In this document: positions 7,643 to 16,014 of the stretch, piece by piece
Layout of the letters: each line of letters starts with the position of its first letter
How positions within the stretch are numbered: the first letter of the stretch is position 1
Source: Mycobacterium sp. 141
GTDB lineage: Bacteria; Actinomycetota; Actinomycetes; Mycobacteriales; Mycobacteriaceae
DNA length: 64,000 bases
Assembly: GCF_000382405.1 (NCBI RefSeq)
Contig: NZ_KB908265.1
Coordinates: forward strand, 80,040-144,039
Reading direction: 5' to 3'
Translations under genes and position numbers: made by a program
Notes under the pieces: generated by a model
Told to the model about the DNA's origin: nothing
The model's database searches: none
Seen by the model: the letters and a program-made list of their open reading frames with translations, nothing else

Positions 7643-9313
7643 ATGACTGGCGCGCTGGAACAAATGCAAGAGGATACAGCCGGCCCCAGCGTGCATGCAC
7701 AGCGGAAATCTGTTCTTGGCGCCGTTGCTCTGTTGAGCATTTTTACTGCGGCCTGGTTGTGGTGGATGGATTGGCCAAACTTCCGGGTAGCCGAGGATGC
7801 TGCGATGCTCTTTCGGTACGTCGATAATGTGTTCGCCGGCCATGGCGTCGTATGGAACACCGGCGAGCCGCCCGTGGATGGTGCGACGGACCTGGGTTAT
7901 ATGTTCTTGGTGGTTGCGGTAAAATATTTGGGCGTCAGCACGCAGGCCGCGGCCTTGATTGTCAACACCATTGCATTCCTTTCAGTCGCGGCGCTGATAT
8001 TTGTGTATGCGCTGCGGCGAACCTGCCTAGGGCTCGCAGTTTTGTTGACCGCCATATTCATCTCCAGCCCGGCCGTCGGTATTATCAACGTCGGATTCGG
8101 TGCTGTCTTCTTCAGCGGGAGCGTTGCCCTTACTGCCCTGGCGATGTTCAGGTTCACCGATGATCCTACTCGGAGAAACGCGATATATTTCGGTTGTGCG
8201 GGGGCGGTATCTGGAATCATCCGACCAGAGGGATTTCTCATCGCGGGCGTCTTGCTTATAACCGCAATCGCTGCAAGTGGACGCCCTGCACTTCGTTCTG
8301 TCATCTGGGCAATTGCAACGCTATTCTTAGCGGCGTTCGCATTCGTTGCCGTACGGTGGCAATACTTCGGCTACCCGTTCCCGAATCCCTACTATAAAAA
8401 GGGCGGCGGAAGAATACATTTCAGCGGCCTGCTCTCGTCAGTGCAGTTCGCTTTGTCGTCCGGGTTTATTTCGATTGTATTGCTTACTGCAACAGCGATA
8501 CTCGCAGGTTTGAATCGGCGTGCCATCTCATACTTGGCAAGTATTGCTGCCCTGCTGGGGATGTGGGCCCTGCTTTCCAGTGAGATGAACTATGGGTTTC
8601 GCTTTCAGTTTCCTATTCTCGTTGTGATTCTACTTATGGTAGTAGATATTTTTTCGAGAAATGCTTCACGTTTGACGGCGCGCATCGCAGCTTTCCCGAA
8701 GATGGTTCTGAGGTCGGTGCCTGCGATAGTCATTTTGATCGTCATGGTAAATGCCGCGGTGACGTTACCGGTGGTACATCAGTCTATGACACAGTTGCTG
8801 ACTTGGCGTATTGCGGAGACACCACAGGAAAAAATCGCGAAGGCTCTGGCCGCTTCGGGTGAAGACGACCTCGTAGTGGCAACGACCGAAGCAGGATACG
8901 TATGCTGGAAGTCGGGCTGGAGATGTATCGATCTTTGGGGCCTGAACGACAAGCGGATTGCGCACGAGGGCTTGCTTGATCAGGCGGCGCTAATGGACCT
9001 ACATCCAGACGTGATCGTCGCCCATGTTCCCACATCGCCGAACGCCCGGTCGATCCACGAATCGAGTGCCGAATTCCCAGTTCGTGGATGGGAGCAGATG
9101 ACTGATCCAGTGATCCGCTTCGCCGAAGGCAACAACTATGTGCTTGCCGCGATTGCGGAACCTCAGCCTGACTCGGGGTTTGCCGTCTATGTACGCCCTG
9201 AGGTTGCGCGGAACACAAAAGTGATCCAAGAGCTCGCCGCCATCTCTCCGTCGATCGAGGAATACTACGGACCTCTTCGGGGTAAGAAGCCTGCCTTGCC
9301 GACGAACGAATAG
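7643..9313 (+). CDS. GT-C family membrane glycosyltransferase (AftB-like)
   Basis: A 556-residue polytopic protein with about ten membrane segments and a C-terminal periplasmic domain. The first loop reads AEDAAMLFRYVDNVFAGHG, the acidic-motif loop of GT-C enzymes that use polyprenyl-phosphate sugars, and is followed by IRPEGFL and YPFPNPYYKK. This layout and the C-terminal TEAGY…IDLWGLND motif resemble the mycobacterial arabinosyltransferase AftB and its paralogues. It probably transfers a sugar from decaprenyl-phosphate donors to a cell-wall or lipid acceptor outside the membrane; donor and acceptor are not predictable. The gene has visibly more A/T than core genes here, suggesting transfer. 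Confidence 0.75.
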   Translation: MTGALEQMQEDTAGPSVHAQRKSVLGAVALLSIFTAAWLWWMDWPNFRVAEDAAMLFRYVDNVFAGHGVVWNTGEPPVDGATDLGYMFLVVAVKYLGVSTQAAALIVNTIAFLSVAALIFVYALRRTCLGLAVLLTAIFISSPAVGIINVGFGAVFFSGSVALTALAMFRFTDDPTRRNAIYFGCAGAVSGIIRPEGFLIAGVLLITAIAASGRPALRSVIWAIATLFLAAFAFVAVRWQYFGYPFPNPYYKKGGGRIHFSGLLSSVQFALSSGFISIVLLTATAILAGLNRRAISYLASIAALLGMWALLSSEMNYGFRFQFPILVVILLMVVDIFSRNASRLTARIAAFPKMVLRSVPAIVILIVMVNAAVTLPVVHQSMTQLLTWRIAETPQEKIAKALAASGEDDLVVATTEAGYVCWKSGWRCIDLWGLNDKRIAHEGLLDQAALMDLHPDVIVAHVPTSPNARSIHESSAEFPVRGWEQMTDPVIRFAEGNNYVLAAIAEPQPDSGFAVYVRPEVARNTKVIQELAAISPSIEEYYGPLRGKKPALPTNE

Positions 9314-9314
9314 A

Positions 9315-9536
9315 ACCGCTCCCGCAGACTGGGACGGGTTGTGCACCGCGTACCGCGTGCTCGGGTTCGATTCAGCCATCAAGAGCGACATGGTGTTTCG
9401 TGATCTGGTACTCGCCCAGATCATCGAACCGATCATCAAGCTGGACACTATCCGGGTCCTGAGCGAAGTCGGTGTCGAACCCTGGCGAAGGCCTCCGCTG
9501 CGCGTGCCGGATGCCGAATTTACCTATGCCATAGCG
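9315..9536 (+). pseudogene. Relic of an IS1634-type transposase
   Basis: One frame reads ADWDGLCTAYRVLGFDSAI followed by VFRDLVLAQIIEPIIKLDT and IRVLSEVGVEPW. This closely resembles the N-terminal third of IS1634-family (IS4-like) transposases, where FRDLVLARIIEPTSKLDSLR is typical. The similarity ends near 9520, where the frame runs into the 3' end of the convergent SGNH gene. The DDE catalytic domain and inverted repeats are absent, so this is a dead fragment marking past insertion and deletion. Confidence 0.65.
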
Positions 9537-10579
9537 GGTTTCAAGGCTTCCATCACCGCACCGGAAAGATAATTCGAGTACTGTTTGGTGAAGTGGTAGG
9601 GATCGTTGTAGACGATGATGTCGGCCACCACCGGCTCGCATCGCTGCGCGCACACCCACGGCACGGTGTCTACATACAGTGCATCCGACTGTGCCGCCGC
9701 AGCCTTCTCGGACTCGAATTGCGGAACCATCACGTCTGCTCGGTCGGTGCTGCACTGCTGGACGTCTGCGGTGTGAGCGGCGAGGCATCGAGCATCGGAG
9801 TTTTTCCATTCTGGATAGGCCCCGAGTACCGCCAGCCGAGTGCCGGGCTGAGCCAGTTTGCCCAGTGTCGACGTCCAACCGTCCTGCCATTGGGCTTGAG
9901 TCGGCCAGTCACCGTTGGCCAGGCGAGCTCCGGCGTGACTTGCGGTAACTACGAGTTGTGGCTTCAGCTCGCGAATAGCGTCGATCGCCGCGGCTCGAAA
10001 TGTGTCGCAATCGGCGTCGGGTGAACCGGTTTCCAGGTTGCGGAGCGGCAAATCGGCCACTGGACAGCTGTGCTTGTCGAAAATTCGCAGCTTCCAGCCG
10101 GTGACCGCTGCGACCCGCTCCAATGCACTCGACCACGTCTCCCCGCGCGAATCCCCGAACAGGACCATGAGTTTCCCGCCGTCGTGGTCACCGTAGGCGC
10201 ATTCGCCGAATTCTCTCAGCTCGACCGCCGGTGCGGCCACTTCGCGCCTGTCAAAACAGTAATCCGCGCCGCCGTTAAGATAGTCGCTCGGTTGTTGGGT
10301 GATTTTCACCAGCTGCTCCGAAGCGGTCTCGGGCAACGTCTGGGTCTGTTGGGCCGCGGCTACGGCCGCGAGCACTTGATCGGTGGTGGCGTATGTCTGA
10401 TTGGTCAGGGGAGTGCTTCCGGTGCCATCAGACTGGAGTTCGGACAAATCGATGTTGGGATCGGAACCTCTGCCCGAACATGCCGTCAGTGCGACCGCCA
10501 GTACCGCTAGCGCCGTAGCTACCCGTCGGACCGAGCGTCGGGTCGGTTTGGAGAACCCTTTTCCGGTGGCGACCGACAT
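9524..10579 (-). CDS. SGNH-hydrolase-like lipoprotein, copy 1
   Basis: 351 residues. A basic N-terminus and hydrophobic stretch end in the lipobox LTAC, so the mature protein should be lipid-anchored outside the membrane. The rest resembles the SGNH domain found at the C-terminus of OafA-type acyltransferases: block I MVLFGDSRGETW and the late DPYHFT (Asp-x-x-His). In copy 2 block I reads GDSHAETW, the usual form, so copy 1 has lost the His-Ala pair and may be altered in activity. AAGGAG precedes the ATG. It is the third gene of a minus-strand unit with the acyltransferase and copy 2. Confidence 0.75.
   Translation of the reverse strand: MSVATGKGFSKPTRRSVRRVATALAVLAVALTACSGRGSDPNIDLSELQSDGTGSTPLTNQTYATTDQVLAAVAAAQQTQTLPETASEQLVKITQQPSDYLNGGADYCFDRREVAAPAVELREFGECAYGDHDGGKLMVLFGDSRGETWSSALERVAAVTGWKLRIFDKHSCPVADLPLRNLETGSPDADCDTFRAAAIDAIRELKPQLVVTASHAGARLANGDWPTQAQWQDGWTSTLGKLAQPGTRLAVLGAYPEWKNSDARCLAAHTADVQQCSTDRADVMVPQFESEKAAAAQSDALYVDTVPWVCAQRCEPVVADIIVYNDPYHFTKQYSNYLSGAVMEALKPAMA
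10318..10541. repeat. 224-bp perfect direct repeat, copy A (paired with 11473-11696)
   Basis: By eye, every base of 10318-10541 matches 11473-11696 at an offset of 1155 bp. It covers the signal-peptide and linker coding part of the two SGNH genes. Flanking coding sequence is clearly diverged. Confidence 0.85.
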
Positions 10580-10675
10580 GGAACAACTCCTTAAACATAA
10601 GGCGTTTCATCGCACCATCGTGTCGTGCTGCCGACGATGCACCTGAAATCACATATTTGGCGATACCGGATTTAC

Positions 10676-11734
10676 CTATGCCATAGCGGGTTTCAAGGCT
10701 TCCATCACCGCGCCGGAAAGATAGTCCGTGTATTTTTTGCTGAGGTGGTAGGGATCGTTGTAGGTGATGATGTCGGCGGCGACCGGCACGCATCGCTGCG
10801 CGCACACCCACGGCACGGTGTCTATATGCAGTGCATCCGACTGTGCCGCCGCAATCTTCTCGGACTCGAAGAGGGAACCCGTCATGTCTACCCGATCGGT
10901 ACCGCACTGCTGGATGTCCCCGGTATGAGCGGCAAGGCATCGAGCACCGGAGTTTTCCCATTCTGGATAGGCCCCGAGTACCGCCAGCCGAGTGCCGGGC
11001 TGAGCGAGCTTGCGCAGTGTCGACGTCCAACCGTCCTGCCATTGGGCTTGAGTCGGCCAGTCACCGTTGGCCAGGGGGGCTCCAGCCAGACTTGCGGTAA
11101 CTACAAGATGTGGCCTCAGTTCGCGAATCGTGTCGATCGCCGCGGCTCGAAATGTGTCGCAATCGGCATCGGGCGAGCCGGCTTCCTCGTTACGGAACAG
11201 TAAATCGGCCACTGGACAGCCGGGCTTGTCGAAAACTCGCAGCTTCCAGCCGGTGACCGCTGCGACCCGCTCCAATGCGCCCGACCACGTCTCCGCATGC
11301 GAATCCCCGAACAGGACCATGTGTTTCATGCCGTTCGGGGCACCGTAGGCGCATTCGCCGAACTCATTGAATTGAACCACCGGCGCAGATACGTCGCGCC
11401 TGTCAAAACAGTAATCCGCGTGATCGTCGTAATTGCGGTCGTTCAATTGTTGAGTGATTGTCGCCAGCTGTTCCGAAGCGGTCTCGGGCAACGTCTGGGT
11501 CTGTTGGGCCGCGGCTACGGCCGCGAGCACTTGATCGGTGGTGGCGTATGTCTGATTGGTCAGGGGAGTGCTTCCGGTGCCATCAGACTGGAGTTCGGAC
11601 AAATCGATGTTGGGATCGGAACCTCTGCCCGAACATGCCGTCAGTGCGACCGCCAGTACCGCTAGCGCCGTAGCTACCCGTCGGACCGAGCGTCGGCTCG
11701 GTTTGGAGAACCTTTTTCCGGTGGCGACCGACAT
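10676..11734 (-). CDS. SGNH-hydrolase-like lipoprotein, copy 2
   Basis: 352 residues, tandem paralogue of the neighbouring gene. Lipobox LTAC; block I VLFGDSHAETW and DPYHLSKK are intact. The ATG at 11734 is preceded by TAGGAG; an upstream extension of the open frame is not conserved with copy 1. The first 224 bp of shared sequence (11473-11696) are identical to 10318-10541, while the rest of the genes differ at many sites. It lies 59 bp downstream of the acyltransferase-3 gene, so it may supply in trans the SGNH activity that gene lacks. Confidence 0.75.
   Translation of the reverse strand: MSVATGKRFSKPSRRSVRRVATALAVLAVALTACSGRGSDPNIDLSELQSDGTGSTPLTNQTYATTDQVLAAVAAAQQTQTLPETASEQLATITQQLNDRNYDDHADYCFDRRDVSAPVVQFNEFGECAYGAPNGMKHMVLFGDSHAETWSGALERVAAVTGWKLRVFDKPGCPVADLLFRNEEAGSPDADCDTFRAAAIDTIRELRPHLVVTASLAGAPLANGDWPTQAQWQDGWTSTLRKLAQPGTRLAVLGAYPEWENSGARCLAAHTGDIQQCGTDRVDMTGSLFESEKIAAAQSDALHIDTVPWVCAQRCVPVAADIITYNDPYHLSKKYTDYLSGAVMEALKPAMA
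11473..11696. repeat. 224-bp perfect direct repeat, copy B
   Basis: Partner of 10318-10541. The first difference on the promoter-proximal side is G/C at 10542/11697. The pattern suggests recent gene conversion or selection on the export module. Confidence 0.85.
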
Positions 11735-11793
11735 GGAACAACTCCTAAGCATGTTGGAACGGGACAGCAATATGAAGAATTTGGCGCTCCGGG

Positions 11794-13065
11794 TCAGCGG
11801 AGAACATCCCAGGAACCGAAATGGCTTGCGATGCACCACTGTGCGGTAAGTATCGTGATTCCCACCAGCGCCAGCCCTAATGCCAAGGTTGTTCCGGTGC
11901 GCGCGGTCAACAGCTTGGCGCGTCGAAACGGATTCTCCACGAGTCGGTAGGTGATTTCTGAAGCCACCACGGCGAGGAGCACCCAACCCGTAGTCGCCAA
12001 CACACTCATGTCATCGGCGGAGTACTGGTCGGGAATGACGAGAAGTGGCCAATGCCAGAGGTACAACGAGTAAGACCGCGCGCCGAGCCAGCGCATCGGG
12101 TGGATCGACAAGCAGCGCCCGACGAGTGTTCGGGGGTCCGCGCAACCGGCCGCGATCAGTGCGCCGCTACCCAACACGGGCAGTGCCACGGCCGCACCCG
12201 GGTAGCGGGTTTGTGATGTGAGAAGCACAGCGGCAAGGACGATTCCGGCCAGCCCCACGAACGCGAGAGCCGACGGTGCGAATCCATATTTCAGGCGTCG
12301 TGCGATAGTCGGCGCCATGACCGCGATCAGTGCTCCCAGCGCGAGCTCCCACGCCCGTGTCAGCGGCGAAAAATATGCCCACGTCTGATTGACCGAGGTC
12401 TGTAGCACAGACCAAGTCAACGAAGCGGCGATGATTGCGCACAGCGCCCCGGCGAGCACTTTGCGATGGTGCATTCTGCGGGCCACCAGGAGCAGCGCTA
12501 CTGTGACGCCGGGCCATATCAAATAAAATTGCTCTTCGACGCCCAGTGACCACATGTGCTGCAGCGGAGAAGGAGGCATCTGCGCGCCGAAGTAATCGGT
12601 GCGAGTCAGTCCGAAGTGTAGGTTCGCCGCGAACACTGCGGACCACTTTGCGTCGCCCGCAACGCTGTTCCCGGCGATGAAGCCGAGCCAACGATAGGTG
12701 GCAAACAGTGTCACCAACACCACCAAGGTGGCCGCCGGGAGGATCCGACGAACACGTCTTGCGTAGAAGTCGGACACCGAAATCCGTCCTGACCGTTCCC
12801 GTTCCCTGAGGAGCAGGCCGGTGATCAGAAATCCAGAGATCACGAAGAAGACGTCAACACCGACGAAACCGCCCACAAACGGCGTTCCATAAGCGTGATA
12901 CAGCACCACCAGCAGCACGGCAATCGCACGCATGCCCTCGATGTCCGGCCGAAACCGAGACGACACCCCGGCAGGTGCGGTGCCCGCGGCAGACATCGAG
13001 GCCGTGTCGTGGTGGCGCTCCGGAGGCGGATCCGCAATCTGGATCGCGAGTGGTTGCTCGGCCAT
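11794..13065 (-). CDS. Acyltransferase-3 (OafA-like) membrane O-acyltransferase
   Basis: 423 residues with about ten membrane segments. Family marks: FRPDIEGMRAIAVLLVVLYH (catalytic His at the end of this run), FFVISGFLITGLLL, MWSLGVEEQFYLIWP and SYSLYLWHWPLL. Such enzymes move acetyl or succinyl groups across the membrane to glycans or glycolipids. Unlike full-length mycobacterial OafA proteins it stops after the last membrane segment and has no fused SGNH domain; two SGNH lipoproteins follow in the same orientation. ATG 13065 has a strong GGGAGG site 6 nt upstream. Confidence 0.9.
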   Translation of the reverse strand: MAEQPLAIQIADPPPERHHDTASMSAAGTAPAGVSSRFRPDIEGMRAIAVLLVVLYHAYGTPFVGGFVGVDVFFVISGFLITGLLLRERERSGRISVSDFYARRVRRILPAATLVVLVTLFATYRWLGFIAGNSVAGDAKWSAVFAANLHFGLTRTDYFGAQMPPSPLQHMWSLGVEEQFYLIWPGVTVALLLVARRMHHRKVLAGALCAIIAASLTWSVLQTSVNQTWAYFSPLTRAWELALGALIAVMAPTIARRLKYGFAPSALAFVGLAGIVLAAVLLTSQTRYPGAAVALPVLGSGALIAAGCADPRTLVGRCLSIHPMRWLGARSYSLYLWHWPLLVIPDQYSADDMSVLATTGWVLLAVVASEITYRLVENPFRRAKLLTARTGTTLALGLALVGITILTAQWCIASHFGSWDVLR

Positions 13066-13243
13066 GTCGACCTCCCTTCAGTAAAGACTGACGGATTTGC
13101 CGTAGTAACCGTCGGATGGTTCCGTCGCGGAACGACGCAGAGAAATTAACACCTCTCCCAGAAGAATTGGGGCCTACGTATCCGAGGCCTGGGGAGGCGG
13201 TGACAGCGACAGCAGTCCCTCCCAGATAATTCGCGAAACCCTT

Positions 13244-14413
13244 TCAGATCGTCGGTGCCGGATCGACCAACGGCGGCTCGTATGGACGGACATCCAGCAG
13301 CGGCATCACCTGCTCGGCGAACCGCTGGGCCTCGACGGCCAGTGGCCAGCCGGACAGAATCCAGGTATCGATGTCGAGTTGGGCGGATAACTCGGTGATC
13401 AGCTTGGCTACTGTTTCCGGGCTCCCGACGAGATAGTTGCCCGAACCCTTGCCGGCGATGTCGAACGGAGGTTCTCCGGAGGTCCAGGTGGTCAGTCCGG
13501 CCGCGAGTCCCGGTACGAATTCCAGGTCGTCGCGGCTGGGGATCCGCCCCGCGCTCAGTGCGTCGATCCGGCGCTGTACCTGGGGGTCGGTGCTGGACAT
13601 CTCCGTCAGAGGGCCGAATCCGAACGAACGCAAGTTGCGGTCGGCCAGCTTCCTCATCCGTTCCGGATCGGTATGTGCCAGTTGCCATTCGAAGTGCTCC
13701 CAGGCGGCGTCGTCGGTGTCGCGCACCACCACTGAGGCCAGCACGCCACATGGCAGGCTGCGGCCGTTGTTCGCCGCCGCCTTCCGGGCTGCCCCGAAAG
13801 TGTCGTCAAGCAGGTGAGGTTGGGCCAGGAAGCTCAGGTATACGTCGAGTACCTCGGCGGCGTGGGCGATGCCCTCGGGTGAGGCTCCGGTACCCCACAC
13901 CGGCACCCCGCCACGCTGGCGGGGCCCTGCGATCGGCGGCTTGTACCTGGGTCCCAGCCGGAAATATTCGCCTTCGACGGCCTCGGTGTCGTCAAGGTAC
14001 AGCGACCGCACCAGCTTCCAGTACTCTTCGGAGATCTTGTACCGCTGGGCCTTCGGCGCAAAACTGCCGTATCGGGCCAACACCGGGTCCGCGCCGTTGA
14101 CCTGATTGTAGATCAGGCGCCCACCTGAGTAGTGGTCGAAGACCTGGGCCTCTTCGGCAAGCAGCGCCGGCGGCTTGACGCCCGGATACTCCGGGATCAT
14201 GAACCGCAGTCGTTGTGTATCGCCGATCAGCGCGATCGTTTCGCGCGCGGTACTCAGCGCACCGAAATAGCCGAGCCGGTCCAAGGTTGCGGCCAGATTG
14301 CGTAGGTGTGCCAGTGATGGTGGTGACCGCCGTTCCGGCTGCCAAGGTACGTCGCCGTCTGCGCCGTTGATATACCACATGATCCGCAGGCCGTTCGGAT
14401 TACAGCCTTCCAC
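13244..14413 (-). CDS. LLM-class flavin-dependent monooxygenase (SsuD-like)
   Basis: 389 residues of the bacterial-luciferase fold. Recognisable segments are LAATLDRLGYFGAL, LRFMIPEYPGVKPPALLAEE, HYSGGRLIYNQVNG, PVWGTGASPEG and the C-terminal NYLVGSPETVAKLITEL. SsuD-type enzymes use FMNH2 and O2 to cleave alkanesulfonates; others act on nitrilotriacetate or dibenzothiophene sulfone. No flavin reductase or sulfonate transporter is adjacent, so substrate is open. GTG 14413 is chosen because GGAGG at 14420-14424 lies 6 nt upstream and length then matches the family. Confidence 0.85.
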   Translation of the reverse strand: MEGCNPNGLRIMWYINGADGDVPWQPERRSPPSLAHLRNLAATLDRLGYFGALSTARETIALIGDTQRLRFMIPEYPGVKPPALLAEEAQVFDHYSGGRLIYNQVNGADPVLARYGSFAPKAQRYKISEEYWKLVRSLYLDDTEAVEGEYFRLGPRYKPPIAGPRQRGGVPVWGTGASPEGIAHAAEVLDVYLSFLAQPHLLDDTFGAARKAAANNGRSLPCGVLASVVVRDTDDAAWEHFEWQLAHTDPERMRKLADRNLRSFGFGPLTEMSSTDPQVQRRIDALSAGRIPSRDDLEFVPGLAAGLTTWTSGEPPFDIAGKGSGNYLVGSPETVAKLITELSAQLDIDTWILSGWPLAVEAQRFAEQVMPLLDVRPYEPPLVDPAPTI

Positions 14414-14595
14414 CGCATTCCTCCACCGTGATGACGCTCTCGAGTAATTCGCCCAGAGTACGAGAAACCTCGCCGCCGCGGCGGTCTTCCTTCCGCGGCC
14501 ACCGATGTCGAGACCACAAGGGCACCAACAGGACATTGCATCACCGCCGCGTACTGTAACGACCCATCCAGTCGGACGCCGTATATCGTGCAGGC

Positions 14596-16014
14596 ATGAC
14601 GGGTGCTGTGACAGTTATGGCTCTGGTGGACCGCCCCGGTGCCCCACTCCCGCAAGGGCTCAGTCTATTGGACGGCTGGCTGCCCGCCACTATTCAGTTG
14701 GTTGCGGTGATCGTATTGGCGGTTGCCGCACTGCGATCGTCTCGACGCTGGTGGCTGATGTGCTTGCTCGCCGCCGGCGTCGGCGGCGCGTTGGCCTTGG
14801 CGGTGCGGTGGTACATATTCGCCAACAGCATGACCACCAACCCTGTGCCCATGCAGTTGTGGGTGTGGATAGCGGTAACCGGCGCTGCCGTCGTCATCTG
14901 CATTCTGGGTTGGCGGGCCGCCTCGTGGTCGCGGCGCGGTGCGACGGTTGTGGCGGTGCCGTTGGCGGCGTGCTGTGTACTACTGGCTACCAACGTGTGG
15001 ATCGGCTACTTTCCGACCGTCGAGATTGCCTGGGCGCAGCTGACAGCCGGCCCGCTGCCGGACGAGATTTCCGACGAACAGCTCGCCGAACGCCAACGGG
15101 CCCATAACACCAATGTGCCTGGCGCCGTTGTCCGCATCGACGTTCCCGACAGCGGGTCAGGCTTCCGGCACCGTCAGGAAATCGTGTATCTGCCGCCGGC
15201 ATGGTTCGCTAGCGACCCGCCTCCGCAGTTGCCCGCAGTATTGCTGATCGGTGGTGCGTTCAATACACCCGAGGACTGGGCACGCACCGGGAATGCGATT
15301 GCCGCACTGGACGCGTTCGCTGCCGAACACGAAGGAAACAGCCCGATCATCGTATTGCCCGATGTGGGAGGCTCATTCAACAACGACACCGAATGCGTGA
15401 ATGGCCCGCGAGGCAACGTCAGCGACCATCTGACCCGCGAACTAGTGCCCTATGTACAGTCCCGGTTCGGTGCCCGACCAGCCGGACAGGGTTGGGGCAT
15501 CATCGGATTCTCGATGGGCGGAACCTGCTCGATCCACCTCACGGCCCGCTATCCGGATATTTTCAGCGCCTTCGTAAATATGGGCGGCGACATCGAACCC
15601 AACATCGGATCCGAACAGGATACAGTCGCCAAGCTGTATGGCGGTGACCAGGACGCGGTCAACGAGTTCGATCCGCGACATGCGATGTCCCGGCATATGC
15701 CGTACACCGGAGTATCGGGGCGGTTCGTCGTCTTCCGGACGCCGCAAGGCTCCGGTAAACAGCCTCCGGTGGCGCCAGATACGCCCGCGGAATGCGAAAT
15801 CTTCGACGACATCTTCGACGATCAAGCAAATTCCGCTCGGCAACTGTGCACCGTGGCGCGCAGCGTCGGAATAGATGCGCAGCTATTGGTCATGGAAGGT
15901 GACCACGACTGGCCGATGGCTGCACAGGCATTCGTCACCACGTTGCCCTGGATGGCTGAAGAACTCGGTACGCCCGGTGTGCCGACCATGCCGGAGGTCA
16001 CAACGACAGGGTGA
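14596..16014 (+). CDS. Membrane-anchored alpha/beta-hydrolase esterase (antigen 85/esterase D type)
   Basis: 472 residues. Four membrane helices in the first ~140 residues lead to an extracytoplasmic alpha/beta-hydrolase: LPAVLLIGGAFNTPEDW, a nucleophile elbow GFSMGG, and a terminal His in MEGDHDWPM. The architecture matches mycobacterial and corynebacterial proteins with an N-terminal four-helix domain and an antigen-85-like esterase domain. It probably acts on cell-envelope lipids, but the substrate is unknown. It is transcribed against the FAD oxidoreductase gene and overlaps it by 17 bp. Confidence 0.8.
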   Translation: MTGAVTVMALVDRPGAPLPQGLSLLDGWLPATIQLVAVIVLAVAALRSSRRWWLMCLLAAGVGGALALAVRWYIFANSMTTNPVPMQLWVWIAVTGAAVVICILGWRAASWSRRGATVVAVPLAACCVLLATNVWIGYFPTVEIAWAQLTAGPLPDEISDEQLAERQRAHNTNVPGAVVRIDVPDSGSGFRHRQEIVYLPPAWFASDPPPQLPAVLLIGGAFNTPEDWARTGNAIAALDAFAAEHEGNSPIIVLPDVGGSFNNDTECVNGPRGNVSDHLTRELVPYVQSRFGARPAGQGWGIIGFSMGGTCSIHLTARYPDIFSAFVNMGGDIEPNIGSEQDTVAKLYGGDQDAVNEFDPRHAMSRHMPYTGVSGRFVVFRTPQGSGKQPPVAPDTPAECEIFDDIFDDQANSARQLCTVARSVGIDAQLLVMEGDHDWPMAAQAFVTTLPWMAEELGTPGVPTMPEVTTTG

